From positions 1 to 9,168 of the forward strand of contig CALARM010000829.1 of NCBI GenBank assembly GCA_937888925.1: 9,168 bases of DNA, given 5' to 3'. Below are positions 1-6,394 of this stretch, piece after piece. Under the pieces are notes generated by a model. The model did not search any database, had not been told where the DNA came from, and was given only the letters and a program-made list of their open reading frames with translations. The number at the start of each line of letters is the position of its first letter. Position 1 is the first letter of the stretch. The translations under genes and the position numbers were made by a program. The DNA is from an uncultured Synergistia bacterium. Its GTDB lineage: Bacteria > Eremiobacterota > SpSt-956 > JAKJGF01.

Positions 1-46
1 AGATATCCACTCGTGACTGGAGTTCAGACGTGTGCTCTTCCGATCT
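1..46. other. Illumina TruSeq adapter contamination
   Basis: Bases 13-46 match the 34-nt TruSeq read-2 primer (begins GTGACTGGAGTTCAGACG, ends CTTCCGATCT). Bases 1-4 (AGAT) are the end of the P7 oligo and bases 5-12 (ATCCACTC) sit in the index position. The reverse complement of the index, GAGTGGAT, is what I recall as TruSeq LT index 23. The piece is therefore synthetic, and genomic sequence begins at about base 47. It also shows that the left edge is a true assembly end and not an arbitrary cut. Confidence 0.98.
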
Positions 47-47
47 T

Positions 48-830
48 GATAAATAACGGAAATAACGGCAGAGTAAAGAATTTTATTAAAGCACTTAACG
101 TAAGTAGAGGCAAGGAATATATGGAATTCTGTCTTAATTTGAAGATGGCAAAGATTAAAAAGAAGGTCATCATTATGTCATTGTGACCGTTTACCAGTCC
201 TTCAAACAATATAAGAGGATTCATCAGAAACAGATATAGTGAAATCCATTTCCTGTCACTGTCCTGATAATGATATATGAGAATAGCCGTGCCTGCGAGA
301 AACAGGCAATTATATACTTTATACCAGAGTATCATAGAAACTATGGAAGTGAAATCCATAAACATGGATGGTACATAAGAAAGTATTATCCAGGCAGGCC
401 CAAATCCCAGAGGTTTGTTTATGACCTTCAGATATTTTGCCAGATGTTCTCCTCCGAATGGTTCAAAACTATGGGTATATGGATTAAGATGGTGATAATA
501 GGACACTTTACAGTTAATAATATAGTTAAATACATCAGATCCTCCTATGGGATGGGTCAGTATATTCAGTATGGATGTAACTGTAAAGGCTAATATGATA
601 GAAATCTTTACAGAAAATGGGATTTCTTTGTATCTTTTCGACAAGCAATAATTTACAGTATATATCAGAAAGAGAAGGGTAAAAATCATTGTATTCATCA
701 GGAGTCTGTCAGGAACAGTATTTACCGTAAAATGAGGAATATTATAATTGGAAAATATTGAATAGTATCTGCACAATAAAGCCCATAGTATACAGGGTAG
801 AATAAGGACATATGTGCTTGAATTCATCAT
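48..830 (-). CDS. GT-C fold membrane glycosyltransferase, C-terminus lost at adapter
   Basis: This is a polytopic membrane protein of which 261 genuine residues remain. The open frame runs on to a TGA at 24-26, but the last residues (IGRAHV) are adapter-encoded. Features point to a GT-C glycosyltransferase using a polyprenyl-phosphate sugar (GT87/DUF2029 or MptB-like mannosyltransferases). After about three N-terminal helices (roughly 7-24, 46-64, 76-93) comes a loop with GGSDVFNYI (D99, position of the usual catalytic Asp), then NPY at 116-118. NPLILFEGLVNGHND at 204-218 is a typical conserved segment, followed by a helix pair with ALIKFFTLPLFPLF near the break. Family members usually have 400-500 residues, so about half is missing. 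The start is ATG at 830 (an ATG-ATG pair). No Shine-Dalgarno is visible, and a strong hairpin ends 7 nt upstream. It is the last visible gene of the minus-strand cluster, 51 bp after the Ig/LamG lipoprotein. Donor and acceptor are unknown; modifying the neighbouring lipoproteins is only a possibility. Confidence 0.75.
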
Positions 831-837
831 GTTTGTT

Positions 838-874
838 TATTTGAGTTCCAGGTTTAAAGCCTGGAACTCAAATA
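838..874 (-). terminator. Perfect 15-bp hairpin between two cluster genes
   Basis: The left arm is 838-852 and the right arm 860-874. The core pairs TTGAGTTCCAGG with CCTGGAACTCAA, and the loop is 7 nt. It begins 8 nt after the stop codon of the upstream lipoprotein gene and ends 7 nt before the glycosyltransferase ATG. Neither strand has a U-tract after the stem, so it is not a standard intrinsic terminator. It may instead attenuate or process the mRNA, or mask the start region of the next gene. The structure is certain; the role is inferred. Confidence 0.55.
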
Positions 875-881
875 TAGACAA

Positions 882-2840
882 TTAATCTTCAAATCCCGGT
901 ACACCCCATAACCTGTATACCTTTATATCATCATACCAGATATCAATATATCTCTGTGAACTCAGTTGGAGATAGTCCTTATCATATGTAGGTGTTCCAC
1001 TATGAGGAGTTACTATCTTTACAAGTTCATCATTAATCAAATACCTGATTGTATTTTTTGCAAATTTAATATCTACAGTATTCCAGTCATCTATTCGGTA
1101 GTTTCCTAAAGGTTCATCATTTAAATCAGTAAGAGTTCCGTCACTTTTGTATCTGATAAGAAAGGTATACCCGGGGTAATGGTTTATAGTTATTCCACCG
1201 ACATCCGATCTTTCAGAAGGTAAATACTCACTACTGACTCTGAATTTTGCACTGCATTCATAAGGTGCTTCCAAAGTTTTTCTGCTTTCTATGGAACTTC
1301 CATAAATTCGTAATGATTTTGTATTAAAGTCTATACTTGCATTAACACCTGGATCAAGTAAATTGTATCCAATAATAGGGCCGATTATAATCCAGTTATT
1401 AAGATCGTATCTGGACCATATAGGGCTGTTATGATCAAGGCCAAAAAATTCGGATTCAAAATCATCCTGACAGGCTAATTGTTCAACTACTTCTATCGTA
1501 GCGTCAGATGTTATAGGCAGGTTATCAACTATATATCTAGCAGTAATTGTTGCAGTTCCAGTTGTTCCAGATGAAAAAATCGTCTGGCACATTCCATTAG
1601 GATCTGTTGTGGCACTGCCAGCAGATAAACTGCCAATTCCTCCCTGATTTATAGAAAAATTGACTGTTTTACCGCTCACATCTGCCCCTGTCTTGCTGGT
1701 TAAACAGACTTTTATTATTGTCTGACCATCAAATTGAACAATCTGTCCTCTGGAGATTATTGCATCCAGAGTGTATTTGTCCGGATTGATCTCTCCCTGC
1801 TCTACATTAACCTCACAGGTAGCTTTATAAATACTATTCAGCTCATTGGGATCAGGCTGATACGAAGCTTCTATTACTTTGCGACCAGGATTATCAGTTC
1901 CAAAGGTCACCACACAGAAACCATTTGGATCTGTATAGCCTGTGGCAGGAAGAGTGCCTGTTCCTACTGTACCTTCTGCCAGTCTGAATTTGATTAACTT
2001 ATTTGCTATAGGTTTCGGAGAAGGAGCAGGTGTAACTACAGCATTGGGATCTGATGAAGTATTGGGATCAGGAGCAGGGTATACAATCATAAGTCTTGCT
2101 ATAATAGAAGTGGATGCCTCTCCCCCTGTTACAGGAGTCGGCACAGGAGTATCGTCTGGGGGATAAGGGAAATCATCATAAGGAGTAGGAGTTGGCTCTT
2201 CTTCTGTTGGCGAAACAGATGGGCCGGGCGTCAGGTCAGATGTTCCATTGGCTGTAATTTTGGATTGAGGAACTAAAGTAAGAGTCTGGTCGGTGGCTAC
2301 TGCTGTTATGTTGTAATCACCAAGGGCCAGGTCAAATGGATTATTTATTCCCGGGTTTATCCTAACCAGTTTATCTACTGGCTCGACCAATTGGGAAAGA
2401 TAATGAATGCCTCCCCAAGCTTCTGCTCTGACAATAACTCTTACAGCAGGCAGAGGCCCTATTACCGCTCTATTTTCTCCTAAATTCCAAGTGATAGTTG
2501 CTTTTGCTTCTTTTCCGTCACCAGTTATCATAACCTTATTTACATCTCCCTGATCACTCTCTTCACGGACTTTAATTACAACATAATTTGTTCCCTCGGG
2601 CATAGATGCGATAAGTTCATTTTCTTTATTACCGGAAGAAATAATACATTTATCGGAAGAGGAATCGGATTGAGGCCATTTTACCTGAATAACTAAATAA
2701 CCATAATCTGAAGGATTAACAGTTGGTGTTGTAATAGATGATGGCTGAGTTATTCCGTCATTTCCTCCGCCACAGCCGGAGATGATAATAAAAGATAACA
2801 GAGTTATTAAGAATAGTGATAGATAACAGGTACGTTCCAT
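882..2840 (-). CDS. Lipoprotein with two Big_1-like Ig domains and a LamG-like C-terminal domain
   Basis: This is a 652-aa predicted surface or periplasmic lipoprotein. The signal peptide ends in lipobox I-S-G-C at Cys23, followed by GGG. Residues 46-193 look like a beta-sandwich without a recognised family. Residues 203-240 are a Pro/Thr/Ser/acidic linker (2121-2234). Two Ig-like domains of the bacterial Big_1/invasin type follow, about 241-348 and 355-453, each with a TDPNG turn followed by x-Cys (NGFC, NGMC). The first has a Pro-rich insertion at 255-277. Residues 456-643 begin with CQDDFES and end with IDIWYDDIKVYR, the layout of concanavalin A-like/LamG or DUF1080 domains that bind glycans. 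No catalytic motif was seen, so an adhesin or carbohydrate-binding role is inferred. ATG at 2840 is preceded by AAGGAGGA at 8 nt spacing, and its A is the last base of the upstream TAA (TAATG), giving coupled translation. Domain types are moderately sure; the ligand is unknown. Confidence 0.85.
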   Translation of the reverse strand: MERTCYLSLFLITLLSFIIISGCGGGNDGITQPSSITTPTVNPSDYGYLVIQVKWPQSDSSSDKCIISSGNKENELIASMPEGTNYVVIKVREESDQGDVNKVMITGDGKEAKATITWNLGENRAVIGPLPAVRVIVRAEAWGGIHYLSQLVEPVDKLVRINPGINNPFDLALGDYNITAVATDQTLTLVPQSKITANGTSDLTPGPSVSPTEEEPTPTPYDDFPYPPDDTPVPTPVTGGEASTSIIARLMIVYPAPDPNTSSDPNAVVTPAPSPKPIANKLIKFRLAEGTVGTGTLPATGYTDPNGFCVVTFGTDNPGRKVIEASYQPDPNELNSIYKATCEVNVEQGEINPDKYTLDAIISRGQIVQFDGQTIIKVCLTSKTGADVSGKTVNFSINQGGIGSLSAGSATTDPNGMCQTIFSSGTTGTATITARYIVDNLPITSDATIEVVEQLACQDDFESEFFGLDHNSPIWSRYDLNNWIIIGPIIGYNLLDPGVNASIDFNTKSLRIYGSSIESRKTLEAPYECSAKFRVSSEYLPSERSDVGGITINHYPGYTFLIRYKSDGTLTDLNDEPLGNYRIDDWNTVDIKFAKNTIRYLINDELVKIVTPHSGTPTYDKDYLQLSSQRYIDIWYDDIKVYRLWGVPGFED

Positions 2841-3592
2841 TATGAGTCCTCCTTAATTGTACTACAGTTTTTTAATAATCCGTTTTTATTTTGAGAAAAA
2901 ATTTCTGAAAGCCAGGGACAGGAATAAAGAATATATTTCCAGGTGCAAACAATAGTAATGAGAAATTGAATAAACAAGAAAACAATATTTACCGCTACAG
3001 GTGAAATGTAAAATACTAACTCTTGCCATTTTTCGGGAGCATACCTAAATAATGCCATTATACGGTAAGTACTATCCTTCATAATACTATCACCTCCCAC
3101 ATCATAATACAAAAGAGGCCATTCATATAATGTACATAACAAAAACTCTTTTAAACTAATATTACGGTCTTTATTCATATCTAGAACCTGATAATTTATA
3201 TAACCAGTTCTAAAAAATATATACATAAAAATCATAGAAAAAACGAAATAAACAAGGAAAGAACAAAAAACTATTAAAGTAAAGAGATTTTTTTTATTTT
3301 TATACTTATGTCTTTTTATTCCGTATGAAATAGCTATAGCTAAGATTAAACCCAAAAAGATATTACAAAAGATATATAGTAATATCATATAATAGTCCTT
3401 ATAATATAGAAAATGATATACAAAATAATCCATTGCATTTAAGTAATTGTATAATCGGAAAGCATTTGCTAATATAAACCCACTGATTATAGATATTAAA
3501 ACCCCCAGTATAATGGAAAGAAAAGGAGGTAAACTCTCTTTAAATTCAGCTATCGATAATTTATTTGATTTTAATAAATTATTTATTTCCAT
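2840..3592 (-). CDS. Four-helix membrane protein with a single EF-hand-like loop
   Basis: I do not recognise this 250-aa family. Hydrophobic segments lie at about 22-45, 66-92, 103-128 and 191-217. The Lys/Arg-rich stretch KRHKYKNKK (93-101) between helices 2 and 3 should be cytoplasmic, which places both termini inside and the 129-190 loop outside. That loop holds DMNKDRNISLKEF at 138-150. It matches EF-hand loop positions 1 (D), 3 (N), 5 (D), 7 (N), 8 (I), 9 (S) and 12 (E); the usual Gly at position 6 is Arg. Calcium sensing or calcium-dependent assembly is inferred. The ATG at 3592 lies inside the end of the upstream peptidase gene (14-nt overlap) and has no strong Shine-Dalgarno, only a distant AAAGG, so translation probably depends on coupling. 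Its own 3' end carries the Shine-Dalgarno for the next lipoprotein gene. An assembly partner for the two lipoproteins is plausible but unproven. Confidence 0.8.
   Translation of the reverse strand: MEINNLLKSNKLSIAEFKESLPPFLSIILGVLISIISGFILANAFRLYNYLNAMDYFVYHFLYYKDYYMILLYIFCNIFLGLILAIAISYGIKRHKYKNKKNLFTLIVFCSFLVYFVFSMIFMYIFFRTGYINYQVLDMNKDRNISLKEFLLCTLYEWPLLYYDVGGDSIMKDSTYRIMALFRYAPEKWQELVFYISPVAVNIVFLFIQFLITIVCTWKYILYSCPWLSEIFSQNKNGLLKNCSTIKEDS
3146..3181 (-). other. EF-hand-like calcium-binding loop (codons 138-149)
   Basis: This encodes the 12-residue loop DMNKDRNISLKE of the membrane protein. Asp/Asn ligands sit at positions 1, 3, 5 and 7, with Ile at 8, Ser at 9 and the bidentate Glu at 12, followed by Phe. 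Only position 6 (Arg for Gly) departs from the consensus. It is single, with no second EF-hand in the protein. Confidence 0.6.
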
Positions 3593-5960
3593 TCTGCCAT
3601 ATTTTACCTTTCAGATTATCTTTATGAACTGTAACTGTCGCATCACCGGGTAAATAAGTATTATCATTCTGATGAGAAGGTCCTGTATCTATGTGAAAGA
3701 TATCGCCATTAAAGTCGTTCGCTGCCCTATATGCATCGATAGCATTCCCTGGTAACAACATATGATTAAAAAAGGTATATGAGACGTGTTGTGCTCTCTC
3801 TACAAACACTCCCGAATTATAACCTAAAAAAACCTTGGCATTTGATGCAAATTTAGTAGCTTCACGAAACTGAACGCCTACACAACCATTTAGATATACA
3901 ATGGAACCACTGAAGTCATAGTTCTTATATACATTAGCAAAAAAATCTTTTCTTAAATAAAGTTTTTCACAAAACCATTTTGTATCGACATCTTCTGGTC
4001 CATAGGGATAAAACTCCTTCCATTCAATCCCAAAATAATTTATATTCGCCTGGGATAGCCAGGCCCCTAGTTTAGCATCGTCATAATAACATGGACAAGC
4101 CATGAGGGCACCATTAGCACCACTGGTATGTGCAAAGATGTAAATTACCCCATATTTATCTATATTTAGAAAATTCTCCGGCCTTGGAACGTTATCCTGT
4201 TCTCCATTTTTTATAACACACAATACTGAATTGGTCCGCAACTTATTATAGGGAGAAATAGAAGAATAGGTAAGTTTCCCTCTTGTATGTAAAGATGTGA
4301 CGTGGGAAGCACCATATCTATTCTCAAACTCTTCTCTAAGATTATCAAACATCAAATCATTATTTTTATAATCTTCAAAGGATGCAGGCCCAAGCAGTAA
4401 GATATCTTCATTTTTAACTGTTGTAGCATCAGAAGCAACAATACATCCGGATATAGAATCTTTATTCCCAAGACTTGAAGAAATTTTTCCGTTGCTTCTT
4501 GAAGTATCTTCTGGTAAATAAGGGTCCCTACTATTTAACGATGTTTCTAAACCATTTTTAAAATGAAATATTAATCTATAAGGCTCATATTCATCTACTT
4601 CGGCATCTCTTATAGCTTCTATTATATCAGAAGGAGGAGAATTTCCCGGCACCAGTCCATTTAACCAATCAGCCGTTTTTTGTGTACCCTGCTCTTTTCC
4701 AAGTTGTTCCTCCCATGCTGTTTTTTGGTCCAGTATTTCTAAGGAAATATACTTATAGTATTGATCTGTAAGAGGCAAAACTCCGAAATTTAAATCGGTT
4801 ACGTTACCATTTAAAAAATCCATTATTCTCTGTTCTCTATGCCTTACAGTCTTGCCATCTTCGATTGTCCACCATATCGCTTGAATTGTTACTCCATGTG
4901 ATTTAAATACGCGGGGCAAAGTATAATTTCCCGAAGAAGCGTCTAACTTACAAAACCCTTTCGGCCCATAAGCTTTTACATATCCCTTTACAAGGGTCGC
5001 TCCATCGCCGACATACACATGACCTGATATACTGAGAGTTGATTTCACAATCTCTATTGGTATTTCAACTTTAAGGCCACTATTGGTCTTTGCGGTAATT
5101 ATGGTATCAACGGGGGTATCCAGACCATGTTTAATATACACACAGCCATACGCCACCTGGTATTTATGCGCTCCGAATAAACATAAATATACCGGCTGTG
5201 TGATACAGCCTATGGAGGCGTTATTTAGAGCAAATTTCAGACCTGCCGATTTAAGATTTATTCCCGGCTCTGAATATACTTTAAATATTACAATTTCTCC
5301 AGGGAAGGCAAATATCTTCTCAGGACATGATTTAAGCACTGCAGCACTTGTAGCATCAGAGGAATTTATAGAACCTGACGAAGGAAGAGTTTCCACTTCA
5401 GCATAATTATCTTCTCCAAGTGCTACTTCAAGCTTTACATTGCTGTCTGTAGCTCCTGTAAGGACTGTGTTATCAAAATGCCCATCAGAGCCTACAGGAA
5501 TAGGATTTTCACTGTAAACAGAATAAACCTGTCCATTACATTCTGGCAGAGGCTTGCTTTCTGAAAGAGTTTTGTTTAATTGAGCATAAAGTTCCTGAAT
5601 TTCAACCTTTGCCCAGTCTTCCGGGTATTCGTCTTTCAGGGTATTTAACACCTGTTCAGTGAATGGTTGATTTCCTGAAGAATCTGCCTGGTAAGCAGGA
5701 ACATCAATTACGTTAATACGGGGAACTGTTTCTCCGTCTTCTGTCACTGTATTCCCGGCATATATATAGCCTGAGACAGAAACATTTGATAACACAGGTG
5801 TCGGTGTGGAATCAACAGCGGAAGGATTGGAATCTATATTAGAATTTGTATTTGTAACAGGCAGAGTGCCATTGTTGCTTCCTCCGCCGCAACTGGCAAA
5901 AATACATCCAATTAATAGAAGAAAAATAAGATAAGAGTAAAAAATTACTGCGTTCTTCAT
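3579..5960 (-). CDS. Lipoprotein with C-terminal caspase/gingipain-like cysteine peptidase domain
   Basis: This is a 793-aa predicted surface lipoprotein. The signal peptide offers two cysteines, Cys19 (L-I-G-C) and Cys24 (F-A-S-C); Cys24 followed by GGGS looks the better acylation site. A Ser/Thr/Asn/Pro linker (28-57) leads to beta-rich modules: one near 61-190, an Ig-like region about 212-306, and a carboxypeptidase-regulatory-like module about 309-365 (SISGHVYVG ... ASSGNYTLP). The C-terminal part, about 515-780, fits clan CD (C25 gingipain, caspase or CHAT fold). A hydrophobic strand ends in GVIYIFAHTSGANG with candidate catalytic His611, and a second strand ends in GSIVYLNGCVGVQ with candidate Cys693. 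These are followed by KVFLGYNSGV, a helix with NAIDAYRAAND, and the late LPGDATVTV that resembles the GDP motif of C25-like domains. The residue after His611 is Thr, not the usual Gly. ATG at 5960 has GGGAGGT 9-10 nt upstream. It is the first gene of the cluster. The substrate is unknown; the neighbouring lipoprotein is an obvious candidate. Confidence 0.8.
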   Translation of the reverse strand: MKNAVIFYSYLIFLLLIGCIFASCGGGSNNGTLPVTNTNSNIDSNPSAVDSTPTPVLSNVSVSGYIYAGNTVTEDGETVPRINVIDVPAYQADSSGNQPFTEQVLNTLKDEYPEDWAKVEIQELYAQLNKTLSESKPLPECNGQVYSVYSENPIPVGSDGHFDNTVLTGATDSNVKLEVALGEDNYAEVETLPSSGSINSSDATSAAVLKSCPEKIFAFPGEIVIFKVYSEPGINLKSAGLKFALNNASIGCITQPVYLCLFGAHKYQVAYGCVYIKHGLDTPVDTIITAKTNSGLKVEIPIEIVKSTLSISGHVYVGDGATLVKGYVKAYGPKGFCKLDASSGNYTLPRVFKSHGVTIQAIWWTIEDGKTVRHREQRIMDFLNGNVTDLNFGVLPLTDQYYKYISLEILDQKTAWEEQLGKEQGTQKTADWLNGLVPGNSPPSDIIEAIRDAEVDEYEPYRLIFHFKNGLETSLNSRDPYLPEDTSRSNGKISSSLGNKDSISGCIVASDATTVKNEDILLLGPASFEDYKNNDLMFDNLREEFENRYGASHVTSLHTRGKLTYSSISPYNKLRTNSVLCVIKNGEQDNVPRPENFLNIDKYGVIYIFAHTSGANGALMACPCYYDDAKLGAWLSQANINYFGIEWKEFYPYGPEDVDTKWFCEKLYLRKDFFANVYKNYDFSGSIVYLNGCVGVQFREATKFASNAKVFLGYNSGVFVERAQHVSYTFFNHMLLPGNAIDAYRAANDFNGDIFHIDTGPSHQNDNTYLPGDATVTVHKDNLKGKIWQNGNK

Positions 5961-6056
5961 AAAAAGCTACCTCCCTGAAAAAAACATATGGAATTAAGAA
6001 AAATATTTATAGAAGATAGCAATTCTATTTAATAAATGTAAAATCCTCCCAAAATT

Positions 6057-6068
6057 AAAAAAAAAAAA
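6057..6068. repeat. A12/T12 homopolymer tract
   Basis: Twelve consecutive A on the plus strand (T on the minus strand). It starts about 11 nt downstream of the minus-strand TATAAT, so it would fall in the first transcribed bases of the lipoprotein-cluster mRNA, upstream of the coding region. Confidence 0.9.
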
Positions 6069-6078
6069 CGGTTAGTCC

Positions 6079-6084
6079 ATTATA
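6079..6084 (-). promoter_or_regulatory. Candidate -10 box for the lipoprotein cluster
   Basis: The minus strand reads TATAAT, a perfect sigma-70-type -10. The region 16-18 nt upstream is AT-rich with no good match to TTGACA. If used, it gives a leader of roughly 110 nt before the ATG at 5960. A second minus-strand option is TTTACA with an 18-nt spacer to TATCTT, closer to the gene. In DNA this AT-rich, chance matches are common, hence the low confidence. Confidence 0.35.
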
Positions 6085-6255
6085 GTTAGTATGTATAAAA
6101 ATATTTATTGAGGATAAATACTACTTTTTTTAAAAGGCCTGTGTTATAAAGGTTTTGTAATTTTCACCATCAAAAAATTCTTTTAAAAAACTTCTTTTTT
6201 TAATAAATAATTTCCCCATAAGATTACTCTACTGTTTTAGAAAAACCCTTTATTC

Positions 6256-6276
6256 GCATTACGCGTTACCTGTCAC
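6256..6276 (-). repeat. Three degenerate GTRANNN heptamers
   Basis: On the plus strand the units are GCATTAC, GCGTTAC and CTGTCAC, in exact 7-bp phase. On the minus strand they read GTGACAG, GTAACGC, GTAATGC. They resemble the GTGANNN arrays between the two exporter genes about 1 kb away and may be a decayed copy of the same element. The leader of the ATPase gene carries them, 118 nt before its ATG. Confidence 0.5.
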
Positions 6277-6394
6277 GCTTCCCATTATTTCCGGATAAAT
6301 TCTATTGTACAAAGACAAAACCCTTTCAGACTTTAGAAATTTGTTTACCGGAAAAATAAAGGATTTTAAGATAACAGGTGAGAATAAAACTGCT

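Larger units (their letters stand above)
5961..6394. other. Divergent intergenic region, AT-rich, with promoter candidates
   Basis: No convincing gene lies in these 434 bp between the minus-strand lipoprotein cluster and the plus-strand exporter genes. It contains the peptidase-gene Shine-Dalgarno (just left of 5975), an A12 run at 6057-6068, a minus-strand TATAAT at 6079-6084, and a possible plus-strand extended -10 (TG-T-TATAAA, 6142-6150) with a weak -35. Degenerate heptamers lie at 6256-6276. An open frame from TTG at 6305 would add 30 residues to the ATPase, but it lacks family support and a good ribosome site, so I treat it as leader. No clear terminator was seen. Confidence 0.6.

Noticed and set aside
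270..593. Plus-strand 107-aa open frame inside the glycosyltransferase gene
   Set aside because: It is antisense to a clear membrane-protein gene, has no ribosome site, and its composition reflects the reverse complement of that gene.
1734..2166. Two plus-strand open frames opposite the Ig/LamG lipoprotein
   Set aside because: Their Gly/Val-rich or Ser/Ile-rich translations are antisense shadows of the Pro/Thr-rich coding strand.
5083..5406. Plus-strand 107-aa open frame opposite the peptidase lipoprotein
   Set aside because: It is antisense to well-supported coding sequence and has no start context.
6030..6052. Leader peptide after the minus-strand GGGAGG at 6046-6051
   Set aside because: No ATG, GTG or TTG follows at proper distance, and an in-frame stop comes at once.
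6305..6394. TTG-initiated 30-residue N-terminal extension of the ATPase
   Set aside because: The family begins at the later ATG (6395), the TTG has no Shine-Dalgarno, and the extra residues show no family similarity.
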